From Paramoeba atlantica (taxonomy: Eukaryota; Discosea), in the NCBI GenBank assembly GCA_977017575.1, contig CDRNVI010000005.1, positions 123,967-187,966 on the forward strand: DNA of 64,000 bases. The letters are read 5' to 3'. Numbering within the stretch: the stretch's first letter is position 1; each line of letters begins with the position of its first letter. Made by a program: the position numbers and the translations under genes. Shown here in pieces: positions 49,319 through 60,447 of this stretch. Below the pieces are notes generated by a model. It did not search any database, was not told where the DNA came from, and saw only the letters and a program-made list of their open reading frames with translations.

Positions 49319-50722
49319 ATGAGATCCCAACGTTTACGGGCTCCGTCGGAGCCACGCCAGGAGCGCGATAGATCACCGAAGCGGAATAGGGCGCCGACAC
49401 CCATTCAGACCTCCTCCGTCCAAGACCATTCTAAGCGTCAGTCCCTTTCGTGCCCTCCCGTGCGCCCCCCTCTCCCCCCTCTCCCCACGCAGCCGGCTCC
49501 GCAGGTATCCGCGCGACCTCCTCCGATTCCCCCTACTCCTGTCCCAGCGCGCCGAAAGGTACGCCCTTCTGGTAGAGCACTCAGCCCCGCCCGCGAACCG
49601 CCTAGCCCTCTCCCTTCCAACCTTCCCAGTTTGCCTGCGAGCTCCCTCCCTAGTCCGTACCCTTTTCCGCTGGAGGCTCCCGAGCCCCATATGCGACGAA
49701 GAGGAACCCTTAACCCCGACCAGGTTGAGGCTTCTCGCTCGCCGCGCCGTTACGAGGCCCTTGACATTGACCACGTCGAGTTGCCGCAGCGTTCACGCTG
49801 TGATGCGCGTGGGATCATGACACAATCCAGCAAAGAAGAGTTCATCACGAAAGTGATTGAGCTTCTGCGCAAGGACTACGAGGTCACCGTCGAGGCTGTA
49901 TGGTCCCTTCCCCGTGACGGCCTACGGCAGACGGTTATAGGGTTGGTGCATATGACGCATCCTAAGGACCCTAACACAACTGAGTTGTTCGCCGAGTTGG
50001 ATGGGGACAAGAACACTGCCTATCGTTTTCCCCATCCCGAGATCAACTACCACTCTTTGGAACTGGCCCATGTTCGGGCGCAGATGCCGGGTGGGAAACC
50101 AGTTGAAGATCTGATCCCCACGTTTGAACGCGTCCGTATTACGGACCCGAAAGGCTTCTCCCCCTACGATCCGGTTACTTGGCAACCGTGGATCGACACG
50201 GATGATTTGTTCAAGCCACGTGAACTCATCCGTGAGCTGCGCGAAGCTCCGCAGCTTGGGGTACGCTTCAACCCTCCGCCGCAGCGTGAGCGCCTGTTCA
50301 AGATGTTAACTGAATGGGTGTACGCTGCGTGCAATACGGAGGGATGGCTAGAGAAGCACAACCTCGCCGTAGCCCTTCTCATCATCGAAGAGCTTCGCAA
50401 CCATTATTGGGCTGCGGCGGGCGTTGCTGTCGAGCGTGTGCAACAGCGGTTGCACCGTGACGACGACCCTCAGGACCGCTACGGTCAGCTTGTGGTTGAC
50501 GAGCAACTGAGGGGCCGGACTGCGCAGCGTGCTCCTCGTCGACGCTGCCAAGGACCTTTCTGTTTTGGCTGTCATCAGCCAGGCCACCTCCGATCGAACT
50601 GCCCCCAAGCGTCCCAACAGCAGGGGGGGCAGTTCCGTACCACACGCACCCCGCAACAGGATTTTCGCGGCGGGGTGGTGGGCGGCGCCAACCGTTACGG
50701 CGCAACACGGGCTTTCCACTAG
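49319..50722 (+). CDS. Gag-like part of YR element V3
   Basis: The leader-proximal frame begins at ATG 49319 (MRSQRLRAPSEP). Residues about 15-180 (from this start) are proline/serine/arginine-rich. A folded-looking middle part follows (FITKVIELLRKDYEVTVEAV...), then a CCHC zinc knuckle CFGCHQPGHLRSNC near the C-terminus, typical of nucleic-acid-binding Gag proteins. An open frame extends upstream to 49067 through A11 and leader sequence. Fragments of this gene also occur at 61140-61166 and 63462-63862. Part of a fossil element. Confidence 0.75.
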   Translation: MRSQRLRAPSEPRQERDRSPKRNRAPTPIQTSSVQDHSKRQSLSCPPVRPPLPPLPTQPAPQVSARPPPIPPTPVPARRKVRPSGRALSPAREPPSPLPSNLPSLPASSLPSPYPFPLEAPEPHMRRRGTLNPDQVEASRSPRRYEALDIDHVELPQRSRCDARGIMTQSSKEEFITKVIELLRKDYEVTVEAVWSLPRDGLRQTVIGLVHMTHPKDPNTTELFAELDGDKNTAYRFPHPEINYHSLELAHVRAQMPGGKPVEDLIPTFERVRITDPKGFSPYDPVTWQPWIDTDDLFKPRELIRELREAPQLGVRFNPPPQRERLFKMLTEWVYAACNTEGWLEKHNLAVALLIIEELRNHYWAAAGVAVERVQQRLHRDDDPQDRYGQLVVDEQLRGRTAQRAPRRRCQGPFCFGCHQPGHLRSNCPQASQQQGGQFRTTRTPQQDFRGGVVGGANRYGATRAFH

Positions 50723-50725
50723 GAA

Positions 50726-51910
50726 ATGCCCCCCACCCCAATTACTGCTCGTGCCCGTCGTCCCAGGCGACGACGGGTGGATATTCTTACCCCCGTTTCC
50801 TCCCCGTCTCTCCGCCAGCGCGAAAGACGGCCACGCGTGCGTGGCACTACTCCTCCTCCCCGCCCTCTCTCCCCGTTACGTCTAAGGCGCAGAAGCGTCT
50901 CCCTCCCAATCCGTCCTCTACCCCGGCTTCCCGTTCCCGTTTACACCGCCGCCAAGACCGCCGCCGCCAAAACCGCTGCCGTCGTAACCGCCGACGCCGC
51001 GCAGCCTCCAGGAGGACGCCGCCAGGAGCTGCTGAGGGCGATTCTTCGAATGCCCCCCGAGGACCCGCGCGCCACTCAATTGGGCGAGGCGCTCCAGCCC
51101 ATGTGGGCAACGGCCACGTGGGCCACAAGGGAGCGACTGTGGTTCCGCCTGCGCGAGTATTGCCAGGCGAAGGGAATCACCGCGAATCCTGCAAACGCGG
51201 TGCTCTTCCTGGAGACTCTGCCTCTCGCTACCTCGACGCGCATGGGGTACGCAGGGGCATTGAGGACTCTGTTCGAGCTCATGGGAATCGAAGGTACCCC
51301 ATTGAGTCTCTACGTAAAGGCCCTGCAAGCGCAGGGGGGGCTAGAACCCACGCGGCAGATGCTACCAATCACGCCACTTCTTCTAAAGAAGCTGAGACGT
51401 CATCTCGACGTAAAGGAGAGCATGTGTTGCCTCCTGTGTTGGAAAGCAGCTGCGAGATGGACCGAGACCGCCGACCTGAGGCGGGAGCAGTTCGTGAGTG
51501 TGGCCAGTCACGAGGTAATCATTTATTGGGGCAGGGGGACCAAGACAACCCGTCTGAATCCTTACCGGCCGTACCTCTACGCGATAGTGACTGGACCGGG
51601 GACACCCGAACTGGCTCAGTTTGTGGGAAGTTTGAGACCAGGCCAGCGCCTGTGTTACACGACGGTCCGGGAGATGGACCACAGGATGAATCAACTTCTC
51701 GGTCCGGGGTATGGAACACATTCCATAAAAAGAGGTGCAATTACTTACCTATTCCACGAGATCTCCCTCGGGAATCTCAGGATGGAGGACGTCCAGAACC
51801 TCACGAAACACCTCAACGTCGAATCACTGTTGCGCTACAACGCAAGCAGTATTACAACGGCAAGGGCTCTCGGGACGCAGAGAGTCTCAGCCCGTCTCCC
51901 AGTGCTGTAA
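50726..51910 (+). CDS. Tyrosine recombinase part of YR element V3
   Basis: 394 codons. A basic, proline-rich N-terminal 105 residues precede the block that starts MPPEDPRATQLGE. YR motifs as in V1: RWTETADLRRE, HSIKRG and LLRYNA. Four bases separate its ATG from the gag-like stop. Overlaps the RT frame at its 3' end. Part of a fossil element. Confidence 0.8.
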   Translation: MPPTPITARARRPRRRRVDILTPVSSPSLRQRERRPRVRGTTPPPRPLSPLRLRRRSVSLPIRPLPRLPVPVYTAAKTAAAKTAAVVTADAAQPPGGRRQELLRAILRMPPEDPRATQLGEALQPMWATATWATRERLWFRLREYCQAKGITANPANAVLFLETLPLATSTRMGYAGALRTLFELMGIEGTPLSLYVKALQAQGGLEPTRQMLPITPLLLKKLRRHLDVKESMCCLLCWKAAARWTETADLRREQFVSVASHEVIIYWGRGTKTTRLNPYRPYLYAIVTGPGTPELAQFVGSLRPGQRLCYTTVREMDHRMNQLLGPGYGTHSIKRGAITYLFHEISLGNLRMEDVQNLTKHLNVESLLRYNASSITTARALGTQRVSARLPVL

Positions 51911-53983
51911 CCTCGGAGCACGTGGCAAAGTGCTTCGAGGAAGTGCCTTACCTTCGCAGGCACTCCCTTGTTTGTGCACGCCGCTCTTCACGGCTAGCCA
52001 AGGCACACGACGCTCACCTACCTTTGCACGTTAAGAAGTCGATACCTGTTATCCATTTGGATCAGGTTAAGGAGTGGATGAGTCTGTCAGCTGCCACTCG
52101 TTTTCGCAAGGTAGTGGATGAATTATTATGGGTACCTAAAGCCCCGTACCCCGAACCTAGTGTGAAAGGTTCATTGCCTGAGGCGGACGTCCGATTGTTG
52201 GAGGACGCAGGCATAATCTCCAAGGTCCCGGCGCAGGAGTTGAGAAAGCGCCCATCGATGCAGTTCATGATTCCCTTCACGGTTGTGGAGACCGATGATG
52301 AGGGCACTTTTTAAAGATCGGATTTTAAAGATCAGATTTTAAAGAAACGGTCTTTTTAAAGATCGGGGTCAGCCCCCTGTAGCACAGTACGTGTTCAATG
52401 GGGTGGCGTTCGACCATAACGCGCATACGGTCTGCCTGGGACCGCGAGTGATCAGGAAACTGCGAGCCGACTCTTTCTTCAACATTTCCTTTGTTGACCT
52501 AGAGGCGGTGGTGGGGCGCCTCATTTATGGCTCCGCAGTTCTCCGACTCAATATGCCGCGGTTTTATTTCGCTTTGAAGGTGGCGCAACGGCGTATCAAC
52601 TTGTTGAACCGTTGCCCGAAGTTATGTGACCGTCCGGTCGCACTCCCTGTCGTCACTCGCTCCATGCTAGCAGAATGGAGAAACGAGTTGCTGGAGAATG
52701 TTCCACGGTCTCCACCTCCCCATCCCGATGTTGTTCCACACAAGCATCGTCTCTACACCGATGCCTCGGTGAAGGGATGGGGAGCGATTATGTATTTAGA
52801 CAGCGGAGAGGTTTTGATTACGGGTGAGGCGTGGCCTGAGTCATCCTCGTATGAGGTGAACCGTGCGGAAGCTGCAGCAGTCCGCTTAGCCCTCGAGAAG
52901 TTTTCCGCGCATTGCCCCCGTGGAACCTGCTTGGATGTTTTTGTTGACAACACCTCCTGTCAGGCTGCACTGAACAGGAGGATCTCCAAGTCAGAGGGGG
53001 TTTCAATGGAATTGCGCGAAGTCCTGCGACTGACAGAGGACAAAGGTATTTGTGTCAAGGCAGCGTACATATCCACGGATGAGAACCTGGCGGATGCTGT
53101 CAGTCGCGGGAAGGAGATTGAGAGAGAGAAGGTTGAGAAATATAAAGGCAACATCGACAAATACAGCGATAATCAGCATCATCATATTGGTAAGCTAGAC
53201 AGTCATATTGAAGGAAAACCCTAGGGGACAGGATCACCAAATACAAAAAAGAAAAAAAAAAGACAAGAAAAAAAGAAAAAAAACAAAGACAAAAAAAACA
53301 AAGACAAAAAAAAAAAAAAAAAAAAAGAAGAGAGCGGATGGGGTCCTGGGGTTTGGAGGTTGTCCCTATAATTTTGGAAGGTTATGGATGTTAATCGGTT
53401 GACAAACTTTATCCTCACGCCTTGGTTTTCGAAAACAAGGTTCCCCAATGTGAGATAAAGGTGAGTAAAGTTTTCTTTACTCTGCGATTAGCGCCTTAAT
53501 GTTTTTAACCGCGTCATTGTTGACACGGCCGTACACCACGCCTAGTTGCTCCACACTTCTAGGTCCCAAGTTGGTATATGGGCAGAGGTTGAAAGCGTAA
53601 CCTGTGTAGCTCGTGTGAGCTTGTAAAGGGCGTGGTAATGGACTGGTCATCTATTGCTATCGTTATCCTTTTGTGAGCTCTGCATATTTTGATATTTTCT
53701 ATCTATTAATATTTGACTACGTGATTGGGCATTTTGCGTTTATTGTGACGTGTGTGTGGGCAGGTTGGCCGAGGGTTCCGGTGGGGGGGGGAACCCCGTT
53801 AACAGAGTGACATTGATTGTGTTGTTTTATGCAGGCTTGTTTCTTTTCCATCTTTGTGCGTGTGAAATGAATGAATGATATGTTGTGTCATTTTGAATTA
53901 CGATTGAGCTATTCATAGTTGTTCATTTATTCATATATGTTATCAGTGTATATGTTTCCAGGGAGCCCCTCGGCGTGGATTTC

Positions 53984-55690
53984 ATGATTGATTCCCCCGA
54001 ACCAAATACATTTACTGGAGGAAGTCTCTACGCGTTTCGACCTCAACAGTTCCTTAAGCCGTAAGAATGCATTGGATACCATTTCTGCGTCAGTCGATGC
54101 AAAATTGATGTCATCAACGAATGCATAAATACGTAGCGTGGGAAATTCGGACGCGATTGTTTCCAAGATTGGTTGAAGAAAAGCGCAGAACAAGATAGTG
54201 GATAAGGGGGACCCTTGGCGCACGCCAGCAGCGCTCATTACAGTGTTGCAAAGTCGGCCTTCTTTTCCATAGTAAAGCAGCTCGGATGGAGACCCGTACT
54301 CCGCATTGAAGAGGCGTAAGAATGGACGTAGGCTGTGGAATCCAAAGACTGCTCTGGCAATCTCGTCCCGTGATGGGGAGTTGAAGGCGTTCTTAAGGTC
54401 AATCGATAAGATGGCGCATCCTTCCGCGTAGCGTTCATCAAGTTCATGCACAACTTTTTCGCAGCCAGATTTAATCATCACTCCGAACTGATGTGGCGAA
54501 AACAGAGGGGGTAATGTTTTCTCGTGGCGCTGTAGTAATACAATTTCGGCAATTTTGAGCCACACCTCACCTACGGCAATCGGTCGAATTCCCTGCGCTG
54601 TTTTCGGAATTGCGACGAGTCGCGCTCTTTTAAGACGCTTCATTACTTCTTCAGGCAGTACCCCGTTGATCAGGTCTGTGAACATATGAGTTAAGCTCAA
54701 ACAGCAAACCTCATCGTCCAGGAGAATACGTAGTATCGAGTCCGTCGTACCCGTAGGCCCCGGTGAAGCACCTTTCGCGAGTCGTCTGCCAGCCTCTCTC
54801 AGCTCGCTGGGGGTAATGCATGCGGTGATAGGGGCGTCTTGTGGCAATCGGAAACTCGTTGGGAGATTCGGGTGGAGTGCTATGAGTTTTTCCACGATTT
54901 CTTCGTCGCTTAGTGATTTCGCCGTAATTTCTCGGTCCATAATTTGCGAAGCTTTCGAGACACACCCGTCGAGGACCAGGCTTGTCGCCTTTTTAATAGC
55001 GCGTTTATCGTTCGCGTCAGCGTTCGGTACAGTTCCTTCTGATCTTTGTAATTCATGATTCTCTTGCGATGATTCTTGATCGTCATGTGAGTCCAATGGA
55101 CGGCGACGGCGGCGCTTCACCGTGACTTTTCGAATAGTTGCCAGAGAGTATTTCATGGCAGAGAGAACTCTATGCCAGATGCGGTAACGGTGTGGATAAG
55201 AACTATCGGCATATTCCCGCATTATGTCGCGATAAATCGCAACGACGCAAGGAATATATTCTGGAGACACTGTGCGTAATGTCGGCATCGGTTCGCGATC
55301 GAGATCGTCCTCAGTATGTTGTCGGCGCGCGTACGTTTTACTCGGTTCGCTATTCTGTTGTACGCGCGGTTCCCACAACAGTCGAAAGATGCGAACGTTG
55401 GAATGAGGGGGAATATGCCCATCAAACACCTCACCAATATTGTGTCCAATGATGCCTTCGTAACTTAACGCTAGTTTTCGAACGTTTCGCACTTTCCGAG
55501 ATGTTTTAACAGTGCCACTCGATACGTTTAGGATGGGCGTGCAGTCAAAGCTCCATGCTACCAGGCACCGATCCCCTGGCTTCGCGTTGTCAGACAATCT
55601 GGATACTTCGTCCGAGGGAATGGGAAAGTGAACAGCAGGATCAATTTCTTGACACATGGAGTTGGCAAGAATTGTCAACGACTCACACAC
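53984..55690 (-). pseudogene. Family A RLE-LINE A11, middle domain and RT
   Basis: On minus: family A middle domain (KPGDRCLVAWSFD, LNVSSGTVKTSRKVRNVRKL, FDGHIPPHSNVRIFRLLW, YIPCVVAIYRDIMREYADSS), a basic stretch, then RT: KRAIKKATSLVLDG, GRRLAKGASPGPTGTTDS, RLKRARLVAIPK, LSIDLKNAFNSPSRDEI (A), GVRQGSPLSTILFC (B), YAFVDDINFAS (C), ending SSKCIWFGGIN, where the right end of V3 interrupts. 5' end lost at about 55685, where a B fragment joins on the other strand. Confidence 0.87.
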
Positions 55691-56088
55691 GTAGAATCAG
55701 ATCCGGACCAGACCTTGCGGTCTTGTGGCCCGACGTTGGTGAAATTTTATACGATTTAACCGTAGTTCATACGTGTTGCAGTAGCTACCGAAAGCAAAGT
55801 AGCAATGCCTTGCTCCAGAGTGCCCAAGACAGAAAGAATAATAAATACGTGAAGGAGAAAGGCTTAGATCCCGAAAGTTTCCGTTGCATTGCGATTACTG
55901 ATTGTGGGGTCTTGCACGAGGAGACTAAACAGCTACTAAAAACATTGGCAAAGAGGGCAGGTCTAGATTATACGCCAACACGAGAAGCCTTTCAGCTTGA
56001 GTTAGAGAAATATTCTGCATACGCAGTAGTTTCTCAATTGCGGCAATATATTCAGGCTGAAAAATGGGTTGGAGGTCTACGACTATGA
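55691..56088 (+). pseudogene. Family B RLE-LINE, 3' end (B4)
   Basis: Encodes TRRIRSGPDLAVLWPDVGE / ILYDLTVVHTCCSSYRKQSS, KEKGLDPESFRCIAITDCG, AYAVVSQLRQYIQAEKWVGG, stop 56086. Clear homologue of the last 130 residues of B1, diverged by scattered substitutions. 5' truncated; the open frame from 55555 is mostly A11 antisense. Confidence 0.85.
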
Positions 56089-56537
56089 TTAGCTTTTGCT
56101 TCAAGTCAAAGCTTCAAAAATAGTACATTCTGTTGTTGATATTATGCACGCCAGATACTGCACGCCAGATATTGCACGCCAGATATTATGCACGCCTTGA
56201 ATTGCACGCCAGATCTTGTTCGTTTTTCCTGCTGTTTTTTCCTGCTGTCTTATGAAATGGATTCTATCACCACCTGGTACCAAACATAACAAGGTACTAA
56301 ACAACTAGGGTGAGTGACCTGCATGCTTATTTTCATGTTTTCTTATTCTACATTTCACATTGTAGATTCTTTTATTGCTGTCCGGTTTCGATTTGATTGT
56401 GGCACCATCCGGTACCGAATATAACAAGGTACTACACAACTAGGGTGACTGCCACACAGGTTTTTTTTTTCTTTGACGCTCAGCTCCCTGCTGCGCGGGG
56501 TATGGGATAATATATTAGGTTATCAAAAAAAAAAAAA
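56089..56537 (+). other. Family B (B4) 3' UTR
   Basis: Contains three to four short CACGCCAGATATTG-like repeats (56145-56215), then the pair of units with AACAAGGTAC (56288-56297, 56423-56432) and ACAACTAGGGTGA, as after B1. Ends in an A-run at 56525-56538. Confidence 0.72.
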
Positions 56538-56538
56538 A

Positions 56539-56570
56539 ACTGCCTACCGTTTTCCCCATCCCGAGATCAA
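56539..56570. other. About 30-bp piece of YR-element gag between A-runs
   Basis: ACTGCCTACCGTTTTCCCCA and the following bases match 50015-50044 in the gag-like part of V3 with one change. A-runs lie on both sides. Far shorter than a normal retrocopy. Confidence 0.6.
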
Positions 56571-56593
56571 AAAAAAAAAAAAAAAAAAAAAAG

Positions 56594-56936
56594 GAAGGGA
56601 TCCTCCCCCGATATCTGTGTTAATGGGTACGGGAACGAAGAGTAGTCTTCGTGGCTTTTCTTTCGAGTTTTCTTGGGTGGGGGGCCCTTTTCTATGATGG
56701 GGGGATGTGGCCAGCGTCCGGATTTCCTGCGGATTTTAAGGTACGGGGTTGGCGTTTTGAAGGGAGGTAGGGGTTTGCTAGTTTTTGGTTCGCTAGTTTC
56801 GGGATTAAGACTTTTGGATACGTAATTGGACAGTTGTAAAAAAAGGAAGGGAGGTAGGGGTTTGCTAGTTTTTGGTTTGCTAGTTTCGGGATTAAGACTT
56901 TTGGATACGTAATTGGACAGTTGTAATAAATTTTTA
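56594..56936 (+). mobile_element. Family C 3' end (C4) with internal tail repeat
   Basis: After an A-run, the last codons of a C2-like protein (NGYGNEE, stop 56643-56645) and its 3' UTR. The segment GGAGGTAGGGGTTTGCTAG... to GGACAGTTG is repeated (56762-56835 and 56849-56925), separated by a short A-run. The same UTR recurs at 58034-58213. Confidence 0.7.
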
Positions 56937-57345
56937 AAGCCTAGTCCGTCAGGGCTAGGTACCCCAAGTGAGGTAGTACACGGGTAGTGAATCTCCTCCC
57001 CGTCGGCCAGCATCCTGTTTCGCGACCGTGTCGCTGTCGACACAGGCCCGCGCCTGCGCCCTCCCGTATAACAAGGGAAGGGTCCACAAGTCAGGCCGTG
57101 GAGAGGTCGAAAGACCCGGTCCGGAACGCGCGAATGGTTGAGGAGCCGCCTGCAGGCCGGGTGAGGCGAAGCTGAGGGAGACTTTACCCCGCCTGAAAAG
57201 TTGAAAAGTTGGGTAGGGGAAAGCAGGAAAGTAGGGAGAAAGGTGGGAAAAGTATGTCAAGAGGTGAGAAAGAGGAGAAAGAGAGAGAAAAATTTTCTTT
57301 ATTTGCATAAAAACAATATAAAATTGCTAATTTGAAAAAAAAAAA
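56937..57345 (+). mobile_element. Family C 3' UTR copy, another subtype
   Basis: Starts in the CCTAG...CTAGGTACCCC hairpin shared with C1 and C3 tails, then diverges at GGTTGAGGAGCCGCC (57135) into a purine-rich stretch, ending AAAATTGCTAATTTG plus 20 A. Confidence 0.7.
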
Positions 57346-57351
57346 AAAAAA

Positions 57352-57708
57352 AAAACGGACTTAGTCCGTGATGCTAACTGGGTGACGGCGGGGTCTTTTG
57401 CGGAGCGCTACGCAACGGAGAACAAGAAGAAACAAAGAGAGGAAGCAGACGCAGCGCGTCACAAGTTTGGCGCTATGGTGGTGGAGTCATACGGGGCATG
57501 GTGCCCCAGTGCCTTCGCGATACTCAAGGAAGTCTCCACTTCCCGGGCAGCGTACTCCGGGGGCACGCTCTCGAAGGGGGAAGCACTACACCAACTGGTG
57601 ACGACACTAAACGTCGCCCTAATGAGGGCACAAGCTCGTATGCTCGTATTGCGGCTGCCTACATCATCCCCCGACGCGACTATTAATGGATACGGAATTG
57701 AAGAGTAA
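57352..57708 (+). pseudogene. Family C RLE-LINE, extreme C-terminus (C5)
   Basis: Encodes RDANWVTAGSFAERYATENK, HKFGAMVVESYGAWCPSAFA, NVALMRAQARMLVLRLP and GYGIEE, stop 57706. The last 115 residues of a C2-type protein; 5' truncated at a poly(A) joint. Confidence 0.83.
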
Positions 57709-58033
57709 TGTTCATGCGAAATGGGTTTTCTACTCGCGAGCTCAACCGGTACGAGCTGGGATTTAATTGTGGGGGGTAGGGCAAAGTGTGGGGGGGATAG
57801 AAAAAACCCCCGGGTGTTTTTACCTTTCGGGTGTCACTTTTTCACTGCATTTCTCTTCAGGGAGGCGGCTTCGTGGGGGGAAATTGTTTGCTAGTTTGGG
57901 GTGGGCTGATTGCTTGTGGAAGGAGGAAAAACTAAGAAATTTACATACACTCATATCCCCCCCAATGGACCTACTTGGTTCGCATAATGGGTAAAAAAAA
58001 TTGGGAAAGTTGCCGGAGTGGTTAAAAAAAAAA
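57709..58033 (+). other. Family C (C5) 3' UTR
   Basis: G-rich UTR that ends CCCCCCAATGGACCTACTTGG and ATAATGGGTAAAAAAAA, like CCAATGGACCTTCATGG near the C1 end. A small piece between A-runs (57998-58035) follows. Confidence 0.6.
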
Positions 58034-58228
58034 AACCCGCGGCTTTTCTTTGGAGTTTTCTTGGGTGGGGGGCCCTTTTCTATGATGGGGGGATGTGGCC
58101 AGCGTCCGGATTTCCTGCGGATTTTAAGGTACGGGGTTGGCGTTTTGAAGGGAGGTAGGGGTTTGCTAGTTTTTGGTTCGCTAGTTTCGGGATTAAGACT
58201 TTTGGATACGTAAAAAAAAAAAAAAAAC
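58034..58228 (+). mobile_element. Family C 3' UTR copy (C4 type)
   Basis: Near-identical to 56655-56822, 5' truncated, ending GGATACGT plus 16 A at 58213-58228. Confidence 0.75.
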
Positions 58229-59289
58229 TCACTCGAAGATAGTGCCAGCGTCTTTGCTGAAGCAGTGTCGTCAGCGTTTCCTTCGCAGTCGAAAAATTGT
58301 TCTGGTTCTTCACTGTCGTTATGGTTATTGTTTTCCGACGGCGGGTTCTCGTGGTGTCCTTCCTCTTCTGCATCTTGTGGCATTCTATCTGCTAAAACTG
58401 GTGCGTTTACCGTCGCTTTCTTGCCGCGTCGACAAAAAAGGTTCGAAAACAGGTCCTTCGAAAACAATTTCGCGGGTATTTTAACCGTTGCTTTGTTCAC
58501 TGGAGTTGGCGGGGGGAGCGGTGGATGGAGAAGTGGGGTATGCGGCTGGGGGGTATGAGACTCAGTTGTGATACGCGACTCGATGACTTCCTCCGGAAGA
58601 GGCGACGTGTTACTCGGCTCAGAAATTCTATGCGACTCGATGTCCTGTGCAGCGGGGAGTTTCGCTAGCCTTTCTTGGCGTAAAGCCTCGTGAAATTCCC
58701 AGCGAGCTTGTTTGCGCTCTTTTCTTTGGAGGTAGAATTCTTCGTCAGAAAGAATCCGAGCTGACGGATTTAGCGGCCGCAGAACTATATCATTGATCGG
58801 TACCTCTGCGTCTTCTTCTCTAACGGCACCGGCTCTGTGTGGCGATCTGGGGGCGGGGGAGCAGGAAAGCGCCTTAGCATAAGTAAGCGAAGTGTCAGTT
58901 GACGAAAGCTTTTCCACCCTTTGCATTTGTTTTAAGATAGGCGAGGGGTTATCGGATCTTAGCGACGTGTTAGCCCTCACCCGCGCTCTCCGGGATAACG
59001 TGTGCATGCTGGTACGTGGAGGTGGTGGCGAAAAGGGATGCGCAGGCGGCGGTGGCGGACATGTTCTCATTTTACACCGTACGGATGCTGACGTTGATGG
59101 TGGTGATGGCGTCGTCGGTGGTGGCGGCCGTGGTGGTGATTGTTCGGGTGATTGTTCGAGCGGCGGGGGTGGTGACGGTGGTGGTTGTGGGGTGGGCTTC
59201 TCTTTCTTCTTCCGGCGTGTGGGGGGAAGCGACTGGACAATGGGAGCTACCCCGGCATCCTTCGCCTTGGCACGCGTCAGCATGCCCAT
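58229..59289 (-). pseudogene. Family A RLE-LINE, N-terminal part (A12)
   Basis: ATG 59289 (MGMLTRAKAKDAGVAPIVQS). Then proline-rich (PPPSPPPPLEQSPEQSPPRP), a charged region (FYLQRKERKQARWEFHEALR), and IPAKLFSKDLFSNLFCRRGK, ending near FDCEGNADDTASA. Homologous to A10 only at the start; the rest is a distinct subfamily N-terminus. RT and endonuclease absent. The frame runs artificially to 57820 through C-family UTR. Confidence 0.8.
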
Positions 59290-59318
59290 TTTCGGAAAAA
59301 GAGTAGGAAAAAAAAACA

Positions 59319-59885
59319 ACAAAGGTACCTTGGATCGATGTGTTAGCTGTTGCAGTGGGGGAGTACACATTGAACAAGCATGCCTTGGTATTCTCCAGAA
59401 GAAGGTTAGCCTTCATTATTCGATCACTAACTTTCTCAACATTGAGAGGGTATCTGCTGATTATTGCCATTCCGTTGTATCCGTTAACAGCACTCATCAG
59501 ATAAAGGTGAATAAGAATTCCGTTAAGAAAAAGCTTACGATGTAAGATGGGATCGTCACCTTGGAACGTCAGCCTCGTTTCCTGCAGATTCATAATGTCA
59601 GCACATTGACTCTTCATGAAGCCTACGATCTGATGTACTCTAATTGACTTTCTGAGCGTAAATGTATCCGTTGCCTTTACCTTTAGGGTATCAACATTTA
59701 GAGTACTAATCGTGAACCCCCCTCTCATAGCGCTCATCTTGGGCTGCTCTCGGTAGCCACCTCGAGAACAGTATTTGCGTTTCTTGATTTTCTTTTCCTT
59801 TCTCGCTTTCCCTAAAAACCCAACTCTACCACCTGATACAAGTATCCGTGGATCTTTCGGAGGAAAGGGAAACAGACGATCTTTG
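59319..59885 (-). pseudogene. Ingi-like LINE 5' fragment (ingi-4)
   Basis: Equals 16725-17284 (ingi-3) with about three base changes. Carries the FPFPPKDPRI leader region and the APE start (LNVDTLKVKATDTFTLRKS, MNLQETRL, NVYSPTATANTSIQGTF). Joins A12 leader sequence at a CAAAGGTACC that also occurs in ingi-3, so the joint may have used shared bases. Confidence 0.85.
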
Positions 59886-60385
59886 GGTACGAGGACACTT
59901 CCGTGAGTACTCATCGAAACGCCCACGTGTCAAAACGAAAATCATCGAAACGAAAGAAACTCATCGAAGGTGTTTTTAATTACTTTTGAGGTGGTAGCTG
60001 CATTTTCGACTAAAAAACAAATACACAATCCTGCGGAAGTGGCAGACATAGGTTCTCAGTGCGCGACCCGCGCGCCAGCGCGATTTTCATTTTCCGTGCG
60101 TTCAGTATCCTACACTTCACTATATACGATGACAACGCCTGCGTAGCGAAAACTACGAAATTCAGTGAGCTTCGCAAATTGCTTCCCACTAACGACGAAC
60201 AGGGGAATCCTACGCGGGGTACGGCTCAGGCCCGCTCACGCGGGCCCTCGCCGTTTCGCGGCCGCGCGCACCCCCGCTCACGCGGGGGCCCCCGCGCGGC
60301 CAAAATGGGTACTAAAATTTGTTATCAAGGTAGTTGGGCTTCGCAAATTGCTTCCCACGAATCTAGAGAGAAGCACACGTACAAT
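59886..60385. mobile_element. Partial relative of the 6.7-kb MITE
   Basis: Contains several TCATCGAA motifs (59911, 59943, 59962), then 60085-60362 nearly identical to 7071-7347 of the MITE, including the CGCTCACGCGGG GC-rich patch and GGTACTAAAATTTGTTATC. The palindromic GGGGGGACC ends are not present, so it is partial or a different subfamily. Confidence 0.7.
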
Positions 60386-60424
60386 AATCTTTAACGATAA
60401 AGATACAGTTTCTGTACCTTGTTG
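60386..60424 (+). other. Spliced-leader exon copy (SL-7), 39 nt, at the 5' end of A13
   Basis: AATCTTTAACG ... CTTGTTG followed by ATTATTTACTTTTTTTACC and ATG 60448. With SL-1 and SL-6 it fixes the probable full SL length as 39 nt. Confidence 0.88.
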
Positions 60425-60447
60425 ATTATTTACTTTTTTTACCTTTC

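Larger units (their letters stand above)
49140..53983 (+). mobile_element. YR retroelement V3, VIPER/DIRS type, both ends present
   Basis: 4.84-kb fossil element inside A11. Left end TAATAGTTCACG / GAAATTTAGCCGAGGGGC, right end CCCCTCGGCGTGGATTTC. Parts: leader (49140-49318), gag-like frame with zinc knuckle (49319-50722), YR (50726-51910), RT and RNase H (about 51910-53224), A-rich tract (53240-53325), structured right region (53330-53750), pseudoknot-like block (about 53760-53803). It is the most complete copy here but is broken, with about one clear break in the RT region. Near identity to V1 and V2 suggests a recent insertion. I see no clear target duplication. Confidence 0.85.

Noticed and set aside
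49140-53983. Target-site duplication around V3
   Set aside because: Flanks (CAAAGGGAT and ATGATTGATTC) share only two or three bases that could be part of the ends. YR elements are not expected to duplicate targets.
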